A stretch of 38,406 nucleotides of DNA from an uncultured Collinsella sp. GTDB lineage: Bacteria; Actinomycetota; Coriobacteriia; Coriobacteriales; Coriobacteriaceae. The stretch covers positions 1 to 38,406 of the forward strand of contig CABRFG010000011.1 in NCBI GenBank assembly GCA_902470095.1, read 5' to 3'. The position numbers and the translations under genes are program-made. Below, piece by piece: positions 16,140 through 24,171 of this stretch. Position 1 is the first letter of the stretch. Each line of letters begins with the position of its first letter. Under the pieces are notes generated by a model that searched no databases, was not told where the DNA came from, and worked only from the letters and a program-made list of their open reading frames with translations.

Positions 16140-16712
16140 TTAGTTGAGCTTCAGGGCCTTCTGGATGGGCAAGTAGAGGGCGCCGACCAGAATGGCGTTA
16201 AAGACGGCGGTCATGGCAACGACGGGCAGCATGGCGGCGGCGAGCTCGCCTACCACGCCGAGCATGGCCATCTTGATGACCATGAAGATGACGCCGGAGA
16301 CAAAGGTGGTCAGGAAGGTTGCGACAATGGCGATGGCGGGCTTGACTTGACCGTTCTTGCCGGCGGCGTTGACGATGCCGGCCATGAGCATGGCGGCGAT
16401 GCCCTCGGCGGCAAAATCAACGAACGGCGAAGTGGTGGTGATCTGGATCACGGCAGCCGAGATAAGGCCAATGACGAGCGCCTGGCCGATGTTGGGGCGA
16501 ACGACCAGGATGGTGAGGCAGAAGGCCGAGATGATGAACTCGGGGCTGATCATGCCGCCCGAGATGCCCGAGATGGCCTTGCCGACGGTGAAGCTGAGGA
16601 TGAAGCCGGCGGCGAGCAGGATGGCAAGCAGGACGAGGGCGCGGACATCGAGTTTGCCACGGTCGGCGGTCTGGACGGTGCGGGGCTGGGTGGCGGTGGT
16701 GTTCTGAGACAT
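16140..16712 (-). CDS. ECF transporter substrate-binding (S) subunit, predicted tryptophan-specific
   Basis: A 190-residue membrane protein with the start at 16712 (AAAGGA upstream). After a polar N-terminus it has five to six hydrophobic segments in the manner of ECF S components, including VLLAILLAAGFILSF, GGMISPEFIISAFCLTILVV and the C-terminal VFNAILVGALYLPIQKAL. It binds the substrate in the membrane and works with the EcfA-A' and EcfT proteins encoded next. The sequence alone did not identify the ligand to me. The upstream leader peptide with three Trp codons and a terminator points to L-tryptophan, and TrpP is a known S-component family. Confidence 0.82.
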   Translation of the reverse strand: MSQNTTATQPRTVQTADRGKLDVRALVLLAILLAAGFILSFTVGKAISGISGGMISPEFIISAFCLTILVVRPNIGQALVIGLISAAVIQITTTSPFVDFAAEGIAAMLMAGIVNAAGKNGQVKPAIAIVATFLTTFVSGVIFMVIKMAMLGVVGELAAAMLPVVAMTAVFNAILVGALYLPIQKALKLN

Positions 16713-16791
16713 GGTGAAAATCCTTTCGGAATGGGAGTGCAAGAGAAAAGCGGAGGCGCGTGATGCGAATGCGATCGGGCTCGAGATAGAA

Positions 16792-16821
16792 AAAGGCCCC
16801 CGGTCGAAACCGGAGGCCTTT
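16792..16821 (-). terminator. Attenuator terminator of the Trp leader
   Basis: On the minus strand 13-base arms (16821-16809 and 16804-16792, one T-G pair) with a TTCG loop are followed by TTTTT. It lies 35 bases after the leader-peptide stop codon and 80 bases before the S-subunit gene. This is the place and form of an attenuation terminator. Confidence 0.85.
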
Positions 16822-16844
16822 CAATCACCTAGAGCGCAAAAACA

Positions 16845-16888
16845 GGCGTGAGGGACTCACTGTCGACCGATCGTATTCGTATCACGCC
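16845..16888 (-). promoter_or_regulatory. Leader pause hairpin (1:2)
   Basis: The minus-strand segment GGCGTGA (16888-16882), which begins in the last Trp codon, pairs perfectly with TCACGCC (16851-16845) just after the leader stop codon. A smaller GTGAG/CTCAC hairpin at 16860-16848 overlaps the stop. A ribosome stalled at the Trp codons would disrupt the longer pairing. A strong antiterminator pairing with the terminator arm was not evident, only short matches. Confidence 0.5.
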
Positions 16889-16925
16889 ACCACCAGTTGT
16901 TGAGGGACTTCATCGTGTTCATCAT
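16857..16925 (-). CDS. Trp-rich leader peptide (trpL-like)
   Basis: A 22-codon open frame on the minus strand: ATG ATG at 16925, GAAAGGAG 8 bases upstream, stop at 16857. It reads MMNTMKSLNNWWWRDTNTIG and ends with Arg-Gln. Codons 11-13 (16895-16887) are three TGG in a row. Trp is the rarest residue, so a WWW run in a peptide this short, with a good ribosome binding site and a terminator behind it, is the classic design of trp attenuation. It is too short for normal gene callers. It should sense charged tRNA-Trp and control the ECF operon. Confidence 0.85.
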   Translation of the reverse strand: MMNTMKSLNNWWWRDTNTIGRQ

Positions 16926-16983
16926 CTTGGTGGCTCCTTTCGTGATGCCGTGGCGCGGTCGCACCTAGTTGCTGTTGCGCTGC

Positions 16984-16989
16984 ACTATA
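16984..16989 (-). promoter_or_regulatory. Possible -10 box for the leader/ECF operon
   Basis: TATAGT on the minus strand lies about 59 bases upstream of the leader peptide ATG. No convincing -35 box was found 16-18 bases further upstream. Confidence 0.35.
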
Positions 16990-17010
16990 GCACAGCAAAG
17001 TGTGTGCGGG

Positions 17011-17104
17011 GAAATCTTTTTTGAAAAGATTTCAGGCGGGTTTCCCGCCGGTCAAAAGAGCGGGCTGAGCGGGCGTGGTGACTCATGTGCCCCGCCCGCT
17101 CAGC
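17011..17104 (-). terminator. Three consecutive hairpins after the C69 dipeptidase gene
   Basis: Read on the minus strand from the gene stop at 17120: perfect 12-bp arms (17104-17093 and 17075-17064), then a 6-bp GGCGGG/CCCGCC hairpin (17049-17035), then 10-bp arms (17033-17024 and 17020-17011) rich in A/T. Together they probably end transcription of the dipeptidase gene before the Trp leader. Confidence 0.65.
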
Positions 17105-17119
17105 TAGGACATGAGGGTC

Positions 17120-18922
17120 TTAGGCCTTCTTGCGACGATAGATCACGTAGGCGCAGACACCGATGATGACGACGGCGCCAACGGCCATGGCGGCCATGTT
17201 GTTGCCCTCGGACTTCTCCTCGGTGACCTCTTCCTCTTCGGCCTCGGGCTCGGCCACGTCCTCATCGGAAAGGGCCTCGTCGGCGTAGGTGATGGACTCG
17301 ACCAGGCAGTCGTTGTCAGCATCGTAGTCACTCGGGACGAACTCCTCGGAGAAATCGCCCTCCTGGAGGTAGTCGCGCATCTCCTCGAGCATGGCCTTGC
17401 ACTTAACATAGGTGTTCTTGGTTGCAGCCTTGCCGGCCTTGTTGGCCAGGACGGTGCGGGCTTCGGTGCCTTCTTCGGCCTGCATGGCCTCGTCGACGGT
17501 CAGGTTCTGCTCGATGAGTTCCTTCTGCAGGGCGTCGAGATAGGCGCGGACGCCGGTGGCGCAGTGGTCGCGATTCTCATAGGCGAGCGTGTTGATGTCC
17601 ATGAGGACGTAGTTGATGGAGTTCTTGGGTTCCTCGTTGTTCACGACGTCTTCCTCTTCGCAGTGATCGAAGGAGACATCCTGATCGCTGAAGTAGGGGC
17701 TGACCTCGGTGAGCAGTGCGGAGTAGAGGGGGATGGCGACGGAGAACTCGGCGTTGGAGAGCATCTCCCATTGAATGGTCGCGATCTCGGGGTCCATGCC
17801 GTGACGGATCTGGAAGGTGTGGATCTCGGTGTTGCGGTTGGAGCCGATGGCATAGGCGCCGTCGGTGTTGGCGTTGAGGCCGGCGACATTCTCTCCGCGA
17901 GCAGCGAAGGAACGAATCATCTCAAAGGTGTTCCAGTCAGACTTGCCGGGTGTGAAGAACAGCGGCTGCATCTCGTGGACCAGGGCGCCGGTCGTGGCAC
18001 GAGCGTCTTCGCGCTCGTCCTTGACGATCTCGTAGTCGGTGCCCTCGGCAAGCGGAGCCATGAAGTAATCGCGGCCCTGGACATAGCGCGACCACTGGTG
18101 CATACCGGCCTCGCTAATCTCCTCGCCGTAGGTCTTGGCGACGTCGAACTTGCCGTCGGTGTACTCGGCAAAGCCCTTCTCCTTTGGCATGGACTCGATG
18201 CCCTCGGAGTGGAGGCAGTTCTCAGTGTCGTCTAAGTCGACATCATAGGTGAGGTTGCCGATGTTGGGGTTGAGCGAGGCGATGTCGTCGGTGAGCCTCA
18301 TGGCAATCCACTGATGGCCGGAAAGTGCTGCAAACAGCCAGGTCTCGTTGTTGTCGGCGATGATGATCTGGTCGTTGGAGCAGACGCCCTGCTCGTCAAT
18401 CAGGCTGCCGAGGAGCTCGACACCCTCGCGGGCCGTGGCGCTCTCGCCCAGAATGACGCTGGCGTAGTTGTACTCGCCGATGCCGGTCTTCTCGGTGACG
18501 GGGTCGGCTTCCTCTGCCTTCTCGTTATAGGAGGTGCTCAGCGTAGCAGAGCAGGAAACGCCCTTTTCGTTGATGCCGGCCTCGGAATATGCGTCGTAAC
18601 GATCTTCCCACTGTGAGGGGTTGTCGCGAACGAAGGTGTAGCGGTAGGTTGCGCCCTTGGACTTGTACTCAAAACCGGACTCGACCGAGGTGTACTCGTT
18701 GCCGTCCTTGTGTGCGGGCTCAATGCCAAAGTGCTTGATGTAGCGCGGACCGAAGTCCTCGGAACGGCCGTAGTACGTGTTGCCGTCTGCCGTGAGCTTG
18801 CTGCCCATGTAGATCTGGGTGCAGGCGAGTGCCGAAGTCGGCATGGCCATGATGGCCGCTGCTCCAAACGCAAGGCCGCAGCCGAGCTTTTTGAGCGTGT
18901 TGACAGGATGAGTAAACCTCAT
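17120..18922 (-). CDS. Surface-anchored C69-family dipeptidase
   Basis: A 600-residue peptidase of the C69 (PepD-like, Ntn-hydrolase) family. The start at 18922 has GGGAGGG just upstream. The signal peptide (1-33) ends ...TSALA, so cleavage leaves Cys34 (CTQIYMG) as the N-terminal residue, which is the expected catalytic nucleophile. GNTYYGRSEDFG and later motifs match the family. The C-terminus has an acidic stretch (AEPEAEEEEVTEE), one membrane helix (AAMAVGAVVIIGVCAYVIY) and RRKKA, so the enzyme is held on the outer face of the membrane. The likely role is hydrolysis of dipeptides for amino-acid supply. Three 21-bp-phased repeats lie upstream. Confidence 0.9.
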   Translation of the reverse strand: MRFTHPVNTLKKLGCGLAFGAAAIMAMPTSALACTQIYMGSKLTADGNTYYGRSEDFGPRYIKHFGIEPAHKDGNEYTSVESGFEYKSKGATYRYTFVRDNPSQWEDRYDAYSEAGINEKGVSCSATLSTSYNEKAEEADPVTEKTGIGEYNYASVILGESATAREGVELLGSLIDEQGVCSNDQIIIADNNETWLFAALSGHQWIAMRLTDDIASLNPNIGNLTYDVDLDDTENCLHSEGIESMPKEKGFAEYTDGKFDVAKTYGEEISEAGMHQWSRYVQGRDYFMAPLAEGTDYEIVKDEREDARATTGALVHEMQPLFFTPGKSDWNTFEMIRSFAARGENVAGLNANTDGAYAIGSNRNTEIHTFQIRHGMDPEIATIQWEMLSNAEFSVAIPLYSALLTEVSPYFSDQDVSFDHCEEEDVVNNEEPKNSINYVLMDINTLAYENRDHCATGVRAYLDALQKELIEQNLTVDEAMQAEEGTEARTVLANKAGKAATKNTYVKCKAMLEEMRDYLQEGDFSEEFVPSDYDADNDCLVESITYADEALSDEDVAEPEAEEEEVTEEKSEGNNMAAMAVGAVVIIGVCAYVIYRRKKA

Positions 18923-18968
18923 AATCCCTCCCAACCGTTGAAACCCCGCGAAACCGTACGGAGCTTCA

Positions 18969-18990
18969 GCTAATAAATACATCTATTAGC
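18969..18990 (-). promoter_or_regulatory. Palindrome upstream of the C69 dipeptidase
   Basis: Inverted arms GCTAATA (18969-18975) and TATTAGC (18984-18990) lie 47-68 bases before the start codon, close to where a promoter should be. It is a possible operator, but no clean -35/-10 pair was identified. Confidence 0.35.
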
Positions 18991-19007
18991 CTATCGGAAG
19001 TCTAAAG

Positions 19008-19085
19008 AGTATTCATCTAATTCGACGAAATACTCGATGAGCGTCCCAAAATATGCGATGAGCGGATAAGAATACTCATTTCGTA
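19008..19085. repeat. 21-bp-phased direct repeats
   Basis: AATACTCGATGAGCG (19029-19043), AATATGCGATGAGCG (19050-19064) and AATACTCAT (19071-19079) start exactly 21 bases apart. A degenerate AGTATTCAT at 19008 fits the same phase. Two helical turns per repeat is typical of an array bound by one regulator on one DNA face. It lies 86-163 bases upstream of the dipeptidase start. No other feature was seen in the 18923-19153 gap apart from the palindrome above. Confidence 0.55.
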
Positions 19086-19153
19086 GCTTTACTTAAATAA
19101 AGGCACCCTGCAATTACTGTACCTGAATAAAGCGCCTTGCACGGGGCGCAAAG

Positions 19154-19192
19154 AAAAACCCCGCTGTTCGGCAAATGCATAAACAGCAGGGG
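19154..19192 (-). terminator. Terminator of the lipid kinase operon
   Basis: On the minus strand CCCCTGCTGTT (19192-19182) pairs with AACAGCGGGG (about 19167-19158) with one bulge, and TTTTT follows. It lies 37 bases after the stop of the 30-residue peptide gene. Confidence 0.85.
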
Positions 19193-19228
19193 AGACGATA
19201 ATTGGATGAATATCATACCAATGTGGAA

Positions 19229-19321
19229 TTACTTCTTCCGGCGGTGGATCACGTTGATCGCATAGCCGACGAGCATGGCCAAAACGATGACGATAAAGCC
19301 GAGCAGGGGATTGTCGTTCAT
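19229..19321 (-). CDS. 30-residue membrane peptide
   Basis: A very short frame: ATG at 19321, stop TAA at 19229. It has an excellent AGGAGG site 5 bases upstream and starts 9 bases after the lipid kinase stop. The peptide begins MNDNPLLGFIVIVLAMLVGY and ends in a basic HRRKK tail, which is one transmembrane helix with a cytoplasmic positive end. A terminator follows at once. Good ribosome binding site, hydrophobic design and tight operon placement argue that it is real. Function unknown; it might bind or recruit a membrane partner such as the kinase. Confidence 0.7.
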   Translation of the reverse strand: MNDNPLLGFIVIVLAMLVGYAINVIHRRKK

Positions 19322-19330
19322 GGGGTCCTC

Positions 19331-20248
19331 CTATTTTCCGAGCGGTGAGAATTCGTCGACGATGAGGTCGAGGCATTGCGGAAGTGCGCGGGCTCCAAAG
19401 ACGCCCGAATTGCTGGAGATAATCTCGCCATCGAACTGCATGCCCAGCGACGGGGTACAGGTGATCTTGGCTTCCTTGGTCTGGATGATCTTGAATTGCG
19501 GGCGCCCGAGCACCTTGCCGGCGGGGTCAAGCGCAGCGGTGATCACGGTAGGCAACAGCTGCACGGTGCGCACGGGTTCGATGACCGCAATGTCGACCAT
19601 GCCATCGTTCATGCGGCAGTCGGGGAACAGGTTGATGTCGTTTTGGATGACCGAGGTATTGCCCGCCATACAGCAGATGCCGTCGAGCTCCTCGACAATG
19701 CCGTCGTGCTCAATCGTAAAGTGCGCCACCGTGGGGTTGGGCGTGGCGAGCGCGGAGAGGAAGTAGGCGATCTCACCGATGTCGTTTTTGGTGGGAGCGG
19801 CTTTCATCATGATCTCGGCGTCGAAGCCCGAGCCGGCGATGATGATAAAGCCGTGGCGCTTCTCGTTGCCGTCCTCGTCGAGCCAAAAGAGCTCGCCCAT
19901 GTCCACTTTGACCGTGCGACCGGCGCGGCAGGCCTTGGCGAGCGCCGCCGCCTCAGGGGCATTGCCGATGTTGTTGAAGAACAGGCAGGCCGTACCGGAG
20001 GGGAAGACGAGCGTGGGGACACCGCATCCGCGCATCTGATCGAGCACGTTGGAGACGGTGCCGTCGCCGCCCGAAACGACCACGCGATCAAACTCGCGCA
20101 CGTCCGCCACGGCGTCCTCGGGTTCCATGCCATCGCCGATAAAGCGCATCACGACCTCGTCGCCGCCCTGTGCAAGGGCGTGCGTGAATGCGAAGATTTC
20201 ATCTGAGCTGGGGCCCGATGCCGGGTTGTGGATGATAAGGCAGCGCAT
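19331..20248 (-). CDS. Diacylglycerol/lipid kinase family protein
   Basis: A 305-residue member of the DagK/YegS lipid kinase family. The N-terminus has HNPASG (about 7-12), the nucleotide-binding SGGDGTVSNVLDQM lies at about 59-72, and FPSGTACLFFNNIGN follows. The C-terminal beta-sandwich includes LGMQFDGEIIS. Family members phosphorylate diacylglycerol or related lipids at the inner membrane face, recycling them to phosphatidic acid. It forms an operon with the 30-residue membrane peptide downstream and is divergent from RNase D. The exact lipid is unknown. Confidence 0.9.
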   Translation of the reverse strand: MRCLIIHNPASGPSSDEIFAFTHALAQGGDEVVMRFIGDGMEPEDAVADVREFDRVVVSGGDGTVSNVLDQMRGCGVPTLVFPSGTACLFFNNIGNAPEAAALAKACRAGRTVKVDMGELFWLDEDGNEKRHGFIIIAGSGFDAEIMMKAAPTKNDIGEIAYFLSALATPNPTVAHFTIEHDGIVEELDGICCMAGNTSVIQNDINLFPDCRMNDGMVDIAVIEPVRTVQLLPTVITAALDPAGKVLGRPQFKIIQTKEAKITCTPSLGMQFDGEIISSNSGVFGARALPQCLDLIVDEFSPLGK

Positions 20249-20346
20249 ACTTACGTTCCCGTTCTGTGACTAACCGAGTATAGTTGTAAGGCAATGCCGA
20301 TATCCTACCCGTGTTTTTCGGGCCTAACCTTATTCGATGGGTTGAT

Positions 20347-21480
20347 ATGTACATTTCCACACATCAGGCTCTACTCGACTTTTGCCAGCGCGCCCGTGAG
20401 TTCGACGCGATTGCCGTCGATACCGAGTTTTTGCGCGAGCGCACGTTCCATCCGCGTCTATGTTTGGTTCAGATTGCCACCCCTGCTGAGAGCGTCGCGG
20501 TCGATCCCCTGGTAATCGACGACCTATCGCCGCTGGCCGAGCTTATGGCCGACGAGAGCGTGACCAAGGTCTTCCACGCGTGCTCGCAGGATATGGAGGT
20601 CATGCTCCATACCGTGGGCGTGCTGCCACGACCGATTTTCGATACGCAGGTCGCCGCCGCCTTTTTGGGCGAGCGCCAGCAGATTTCGTATGGCGCGCTT
20701 GTTCAGACGTTCTGCGGCGTATCGCTGCCCAAGACCGAGTCACTGACCGACTGGTCGCGCCGCCCGCTGACCGATAAGCAGATTGAGTATGCGATCGATG
20801 ACGTCAAGTACCTGATCGTCGCCTATACCGAGATGATGAGCCGCCTGCGCGAGCTGGGCCGTGTGGACTGGGTGCTCGACGAGCTGCGCCCGCTGGCTGA
20901 CGAGTCGCACTATCGCGCCGATCGCCACGAGGCGTTCCGCAAGGTCAAGCGCATCAATTCGTGCAGCCGTCATCAGCTGGGTATCGCGCGCGAGCTCGCC
21001 GCCTGGCGCGAGGACCGCGCCGAGCGGCGCAACATCCCACGCAAGTGGGTCATGTCCGACGACACGCTGCTAGCGCTCGTTAAGCGCAATCCCGTGCGCG
21101 TTGAGGAGTTCCGTAGCATTCGCGGTACCGATCAATTGGGGGAGCGCGACGTGGACGGTGCGCTCATGGCCATTAAGCGCGGTGCGAGCTGCCCGCACGA
21201 TCGCCTGCCGCTCATGGTGCGCGGGCACCGTCAGATTTCGCCGGAGTTGGAGAGCGTGACGGACCTGATGTATGCGCTCATTCGCCTGGTTGCCGAGCGT
21301 TCGGGCGTGGCGACCTCGGTCATTGCCTCGCGCGATGACCTGGCCGACTACATTGAGCATCCTGAGCAAAGTCCCCTGCGCGAAGGCTGGCGCTTTGAGC
21401 TCGTGGGCTCGCGCCTGGACGATCTGCTCTCGGGCAACATGGGACTCACCGTGAAGGACGGAAAGATTGAGTTGTTATAG
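20347..21480 (+). CDS. rnd: Ribonuclease D
   Basis: A 377-residue DEDD-family 3'-5' exoribonuclease for tRNA 3' maturation. The ATG at 20347 (MYISTHQALLDFCQ) is chosen because the family starts there; the upstream frame from 20311 has no homology. Catalytic motifs: AVDTEFLRE (Exo I), HACSQDMEVM (Exo II) and YAIDDVKYL (Exo III). The HRDC region SRHQLGIARELAAWREDRA followed by IPRKWVMSDDTLLAL lies at about 205-250. It is divergent from the lipid kinase and the ribosome binding site is weak. Confidence 0.95.
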   Translation: MYISTHQALLDFCQRAREFDAIAVDTEFLRERTFHPRLCLVQIATPAESVAVDPLVIDDLSPLAELMADESVTKVFHACSQDMEVMLHTVGVLPRPIFDTQVAAAFLGERQQISYGALVQTFCGVSLPKTESLTDWSRRPLTDKQIEYAIDDVKYLIVAYTEMMSRLRELGRVDWVLDELRPLADESHYRADRHEAFRKVKRINSCSRHQLGIARELAAWREDRAERRNIPRKWVMSDDTLLALVKRNPVRVEEFRSIRGTDQLGERDVDGALMAIKRGASCPHDRLPLMVRGHRQISPELESVTDLMYALIRLVAERSGVATSVIASRDDLADYIEHPEQSPLREGWRFELVGSRLDDLLSGNMGLTVKDGKIELL

Positions 21481-21544
21481 GGAAGCCTAGTCGGCTGAGT
21501 GGGTAGAATGCCTCCAACGTGTAACTCGATTCGGAGGAATTCGC

Positions 21545-22249
21545 ATGCCTTATTACTATGGATATGGCTTTGGCATTGACCCGCTGTACCTGCTGGTTGT
21601 TCTTGTCTGCACGGTGCTTGGCCTTGCCGCGCAGAGCTATATCAACTCGACGTACAAGACGTGGTCTAAGGTTCGCTCGGACGGCGATACGGGTGCCACG
21701 GTCGCTCGCCGCATGCTCGACGCCAACGGTTGTAGCGCCGTGGGCATCAAGGGCGTTGCCGGCGAGCTCACCGATCATTACAACCCGCAGGACAACAACC
21801 TGTATCTGTCGGATGCCAACCGTTCGGGCGGGTCGGTCGCAAGTGTTGCCGTCGCCTGCCACGAGGCGGGCCATGCCGCCCAGCGTCAAAGCGGCTATGC
21901 CATGATGAAAGTGCGTACCGCCCTCGTGCCGGTCGTCAACTTTACCCAGAACACCTGGACCATCGTGTTACTCTTGGGCCTGTTTATGAACATTGCCGGG
22001 CTCACGACCCTCGCGTTGATCTTCTTCTCGTTTAGTGTGCTGTTCCAACTCGTTACGTTGCCTGTCGAGATTGACGCCAGCCGACGTGCTGTGGCGTACA
22101 TCGAGCAGTCGGGCATGAGCTCCAAGCAGGTCAACGGCGCCAAGAAGGTACTGACGGCAGCCGCGCTTACCTATGTGGCTGCAGCGCTCACTTCGATCAT
22201 TCAGTTGCTCTACCTTATGGCTCGCTACAACAGAAACTCCAACCGATAA
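21545..22249 (+). CDS. YugP-type membrane zinc metallopeptidase
   Basis: A 234-residue membrane protein with GGAGG 7 bases before the ATG. The N-terminus is YYYGYGFGIDPLYLL followed by a membrane segment. The zinc motif HEAGH lies at about residues 107-111 within VACHEAGHAAQRQSGYA, and two or three further hydrophobic segments follow. This is the YugP/DUF-type neutral zinc peptidase family, whose substrates are mostly unknown. It lies 64 bases after rnd, so the two may be co-transcribed. Confidence 0.9.
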   Translation: MPYYYGYGFGIDPLYLLVVLVCTVLGLAAQSYINSTYKTWSKVRSDGDTGATVARRMLDANGCSAVGIKGVAGELTDHYNPQDNNLYLSDANRSGGSVASVAVACHEAGHAAQRQSGYAMMKVRTALVPVVNFTQNTWTIVLLLGLFMNIAGLTTLALIFFSFSVLFQLVTLPVEIDASRRAVAYIEQSGMSSKQVNGAKKVLTAAALTYVAAALTSIIQLLYLMARYNRNSNR

Positions 22250-22265
22250 CAAATGGGACAGGCAG

Positions 22266-22295
22266 GCGCCGCGGGGATTCGTGTCCTCGCGGCGC
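22266..22295 (+). terminator. GC-rich hairpin between the peptidase gene and xseA
   Basis: Arms of 12 bases (22266-22277 and 22284-22295, one G-T pair) lie 17 bases after the peptidase stop. There is no T-run, so termination strength is uncertain. Confidence 0.45.
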
Positions 22296-22364
22296 TGTAC
22301 TATGTGTTGGACTTAATTTCGCACGGGGCCGGAGCCTCTGTGCTCGATAACGAAAGGAGGCTGC

Positions 22365-23816
22365 GTGGCAGGCTGGAACCTAACCGGTAATGCCGTTTCC
22401 GCCGAGTTCGACGGTTCGGACGAGCAAGAGCGCAAGGAGCTCAGCGTGAGCCAGGCGGTAGAAATCGCTGCCGGTGCGCTCGATGCCATTCCGCAGCTGA
22501 GTGTCCTGGGCGAGGTCACGGGTTTCCGTGGTCCCAACGCCCGAAGCGGCCACTGCTACTTCCAGATTAAAGACGACTCGGCCGCCGTCGACTGCATCAT
22601 CTGGAAGGGCACCTACCTTAAGCGCACCTTCGACTTGCGCGACGGCATGCAGGTAAGCTTTAAGGGCAGCTTCAATCTCTACAAGCCTACGGGTCGCATG
22701 AGCTTCGTCGCCCGCTCGTTTTCGCTGGCGGGGGAGGGTCTGCTGCGTCAACAAGTGGCGCAACTGGCCGAAAAGCTACGCCGTGAGGGCCTGATGGACG
22801 AAGCGCGCAAGCGCCGCATACCGGTGTTCTGCTCCCGCGTGGCGGTCGTCACCTCGCTTTCGGGTGCCGTAATCGACGACGTCAAGCGCACGTTGCGTCG
22901 TCGCAACCCGCTCGTCGAGCTCGTCTGCGTGGGCGCAAAGGTCCAGGGCGAAGGTGCGCCGACAGAGCTCATTGAGGGCCTGCGCCGCGCCGCTTCCATT
23001 ACGCCGGCGCCCGACTGTATTTTGTTGGTGCGCGGCGGCGGCTCCTTTGAGGACCTCATGACCTTTAATGACGAGGAGCTTGCCCGCGCGGTGGCGGCTT
23101 GTCCCGTGCCCGTGGTGACCGGCATTGGCCATGAGCCCGATACCTCGATTTGCGACATGGTGAGCGACCGTCGCGCCTCCACGCCTACGGCGGCGGCAGA
23201 ATCGGTGGCGCCGGCTATGACGGAGTTGGCCGATGTGCTCGAGGCGCGCCATCAGCGTCTGGGTGCCGCGATGGCATCGATGATTGGGTCGGCCCAGGTC
23301 GACCTGGAGATGCTCGACCAGCGCGGTCGTCGTGCCTGGGACACCTATACGGCTCGTCTGGGCGACGCGCTCGATGCAGCCGCGTGCCGCCCGTGCCTCA
23401 ACGATCCGACGTTTATGGTCGAGCGTCGCGAGTCTGAGCTTGCCCTGACTGCCGATCGTCTGTCCGGCGCCATAGCGCGTTCGGTTGGGGCCTTCCGCTC
23501 CAACTTTGAGCGTCTGCCCGAGCGCTTGATCGCAAGCACCTCAGGGCTCGATGGCAAGCGCCATGCGCTCACGCTCGCAAGCTCCCGTCTAGAGCATCAG
23601 GGGCGCACGATGCTCAGTAAACCCGCGTCCGACCTGGGCCGTGCGGCGGCTTCGCTCGATGCCCTGTCGCCGCTCAAGGTGCTTGCCCGCGGCTATTCCA
23701 TCGCGTACAGCGATAGCGGCGTGGCTACGAGCGCCAAGACCTTTAAGCCCGGCGACGCCATCCGCGTGCGCATGGCAGACGGCAACGTGGCGGCAACGGT
23801 CGATTCGGTCGAGTAG
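22365..23816 (+). CDS. xseA: Exodeoxyribonuclease VII large subunit
   Basis: A 483-residue subunit of the nuclease that degrades single-stranded DNA from both ends. The GTG start at 22365 has AAAGGAGG at 5 bases. The N-terminal OB fold reads LSVLGEVTGFRGPNARSGHCYFQIKD (about 46-72), and the catalytic region includes PDCILLVRGGGSFEDLMTFNDE and TGIGHEPDTSICD (about 225-265). A long helical C-terminal part ends in LKVLARGYSIAYSDSG. The small subunit follows 42 bases downstream. Confidence 0.96.
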   Translation: MAGWNLTGNAVSAEFDGSDEQERKELSVSQAVEIAAGALDAIPQLSVLGEVTGFRGPNARSGHCYFQIKDDSAAVDCIIWKGTYLKRTFDLRDGMQVSFKGSFNLYKPTGRMSFVARSFSLAGEGLLRQQVAQLAEKLRREGLMDEARKRRIPVFCSRVAVVTSLSGAVIDDVKRTLRRRNPLVELVCVGAKVQGEGAPTELIEGLRRAASITPAPDCILLVRGGGSFEDLMTFNDEELARAVAACPVPVVTGIGHEPDTSICDMVSDRRASTPTAAAESVAPAMTELADVLEARHQRLGAAMASMIGSAQVDLEMLDQRGRRAWDTYTARLGDALDAAACRPCLNDPTFMVERRESELALTADRLSGAIARSVGAFRSNFERLPERLIASTSGLDGKRHALTLASSRLEHQGRTMLSKPASDLGRAAASLDALSPLKVLARGYSIAYSDSGVATSAKTFKPGDAIRVRMADGNVAATVDSVE

Positions 23817-23858
23817 GCCGCGTTTCATAGCGATAAACCTTTAGGAAAGGAAACAGAT

Positions 23859-24125
23859 ATGGCAGAGAAGACCCCGGTCGAGCAGCTTACGTACAAGCAG
23901 GCCTCGCAGGAGCTGGAGCTCATCATCCGCAGCCTGGAGTCGGGCGATATGGAGCTCGAGCAGTCGCTCGAGAGCTATACCCGCGGCGTCGAGCTCCTCA
24001 AGAGCCTGCGCACCCGCCTGTCCGATGCCGAGCAGAAGGTCTCGGTGCTCCTTAAGGACGTCGATGGCAACGACGTGCTCGCCGACGGCGAAGCCGCTAA
24101 CACCGACGACAACCTCTCGTTCTAA
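23859..24125 (+). CDS. xseB: Exodeoxyribonuclease VII small subunit
   Basis: An 88-residue helical protein that binds several-fold to XseA. The signature LTYKQASQELELIIRSLESG followed by DMELEQSLESYTRG is at about 9-45. It has an acidic C-terminal tail. A GGAAA-type ribosome binding site lies just upstream. It is the usual partner downstream of xseA. Confidence 0.94.
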   Translation: MAEKTPVEQLTYKQASQELELIIRSLESGDMELEQSLESYTRGVELLKSLRTRLSDAEQKVSVLLKDVDGNDVLADGEAANTDDNLSF

Positions 24126-24171
24126 CCATCCCGACCAAATATAATTACCTTGTGTGAGAAAGGAACCAGCC

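Noticed and set aside
16743..17000. T-box leader for the ECF operon
   Set aside because: No T-box core was seen; the Trp-rich leader peptide with terminator explains the region better.
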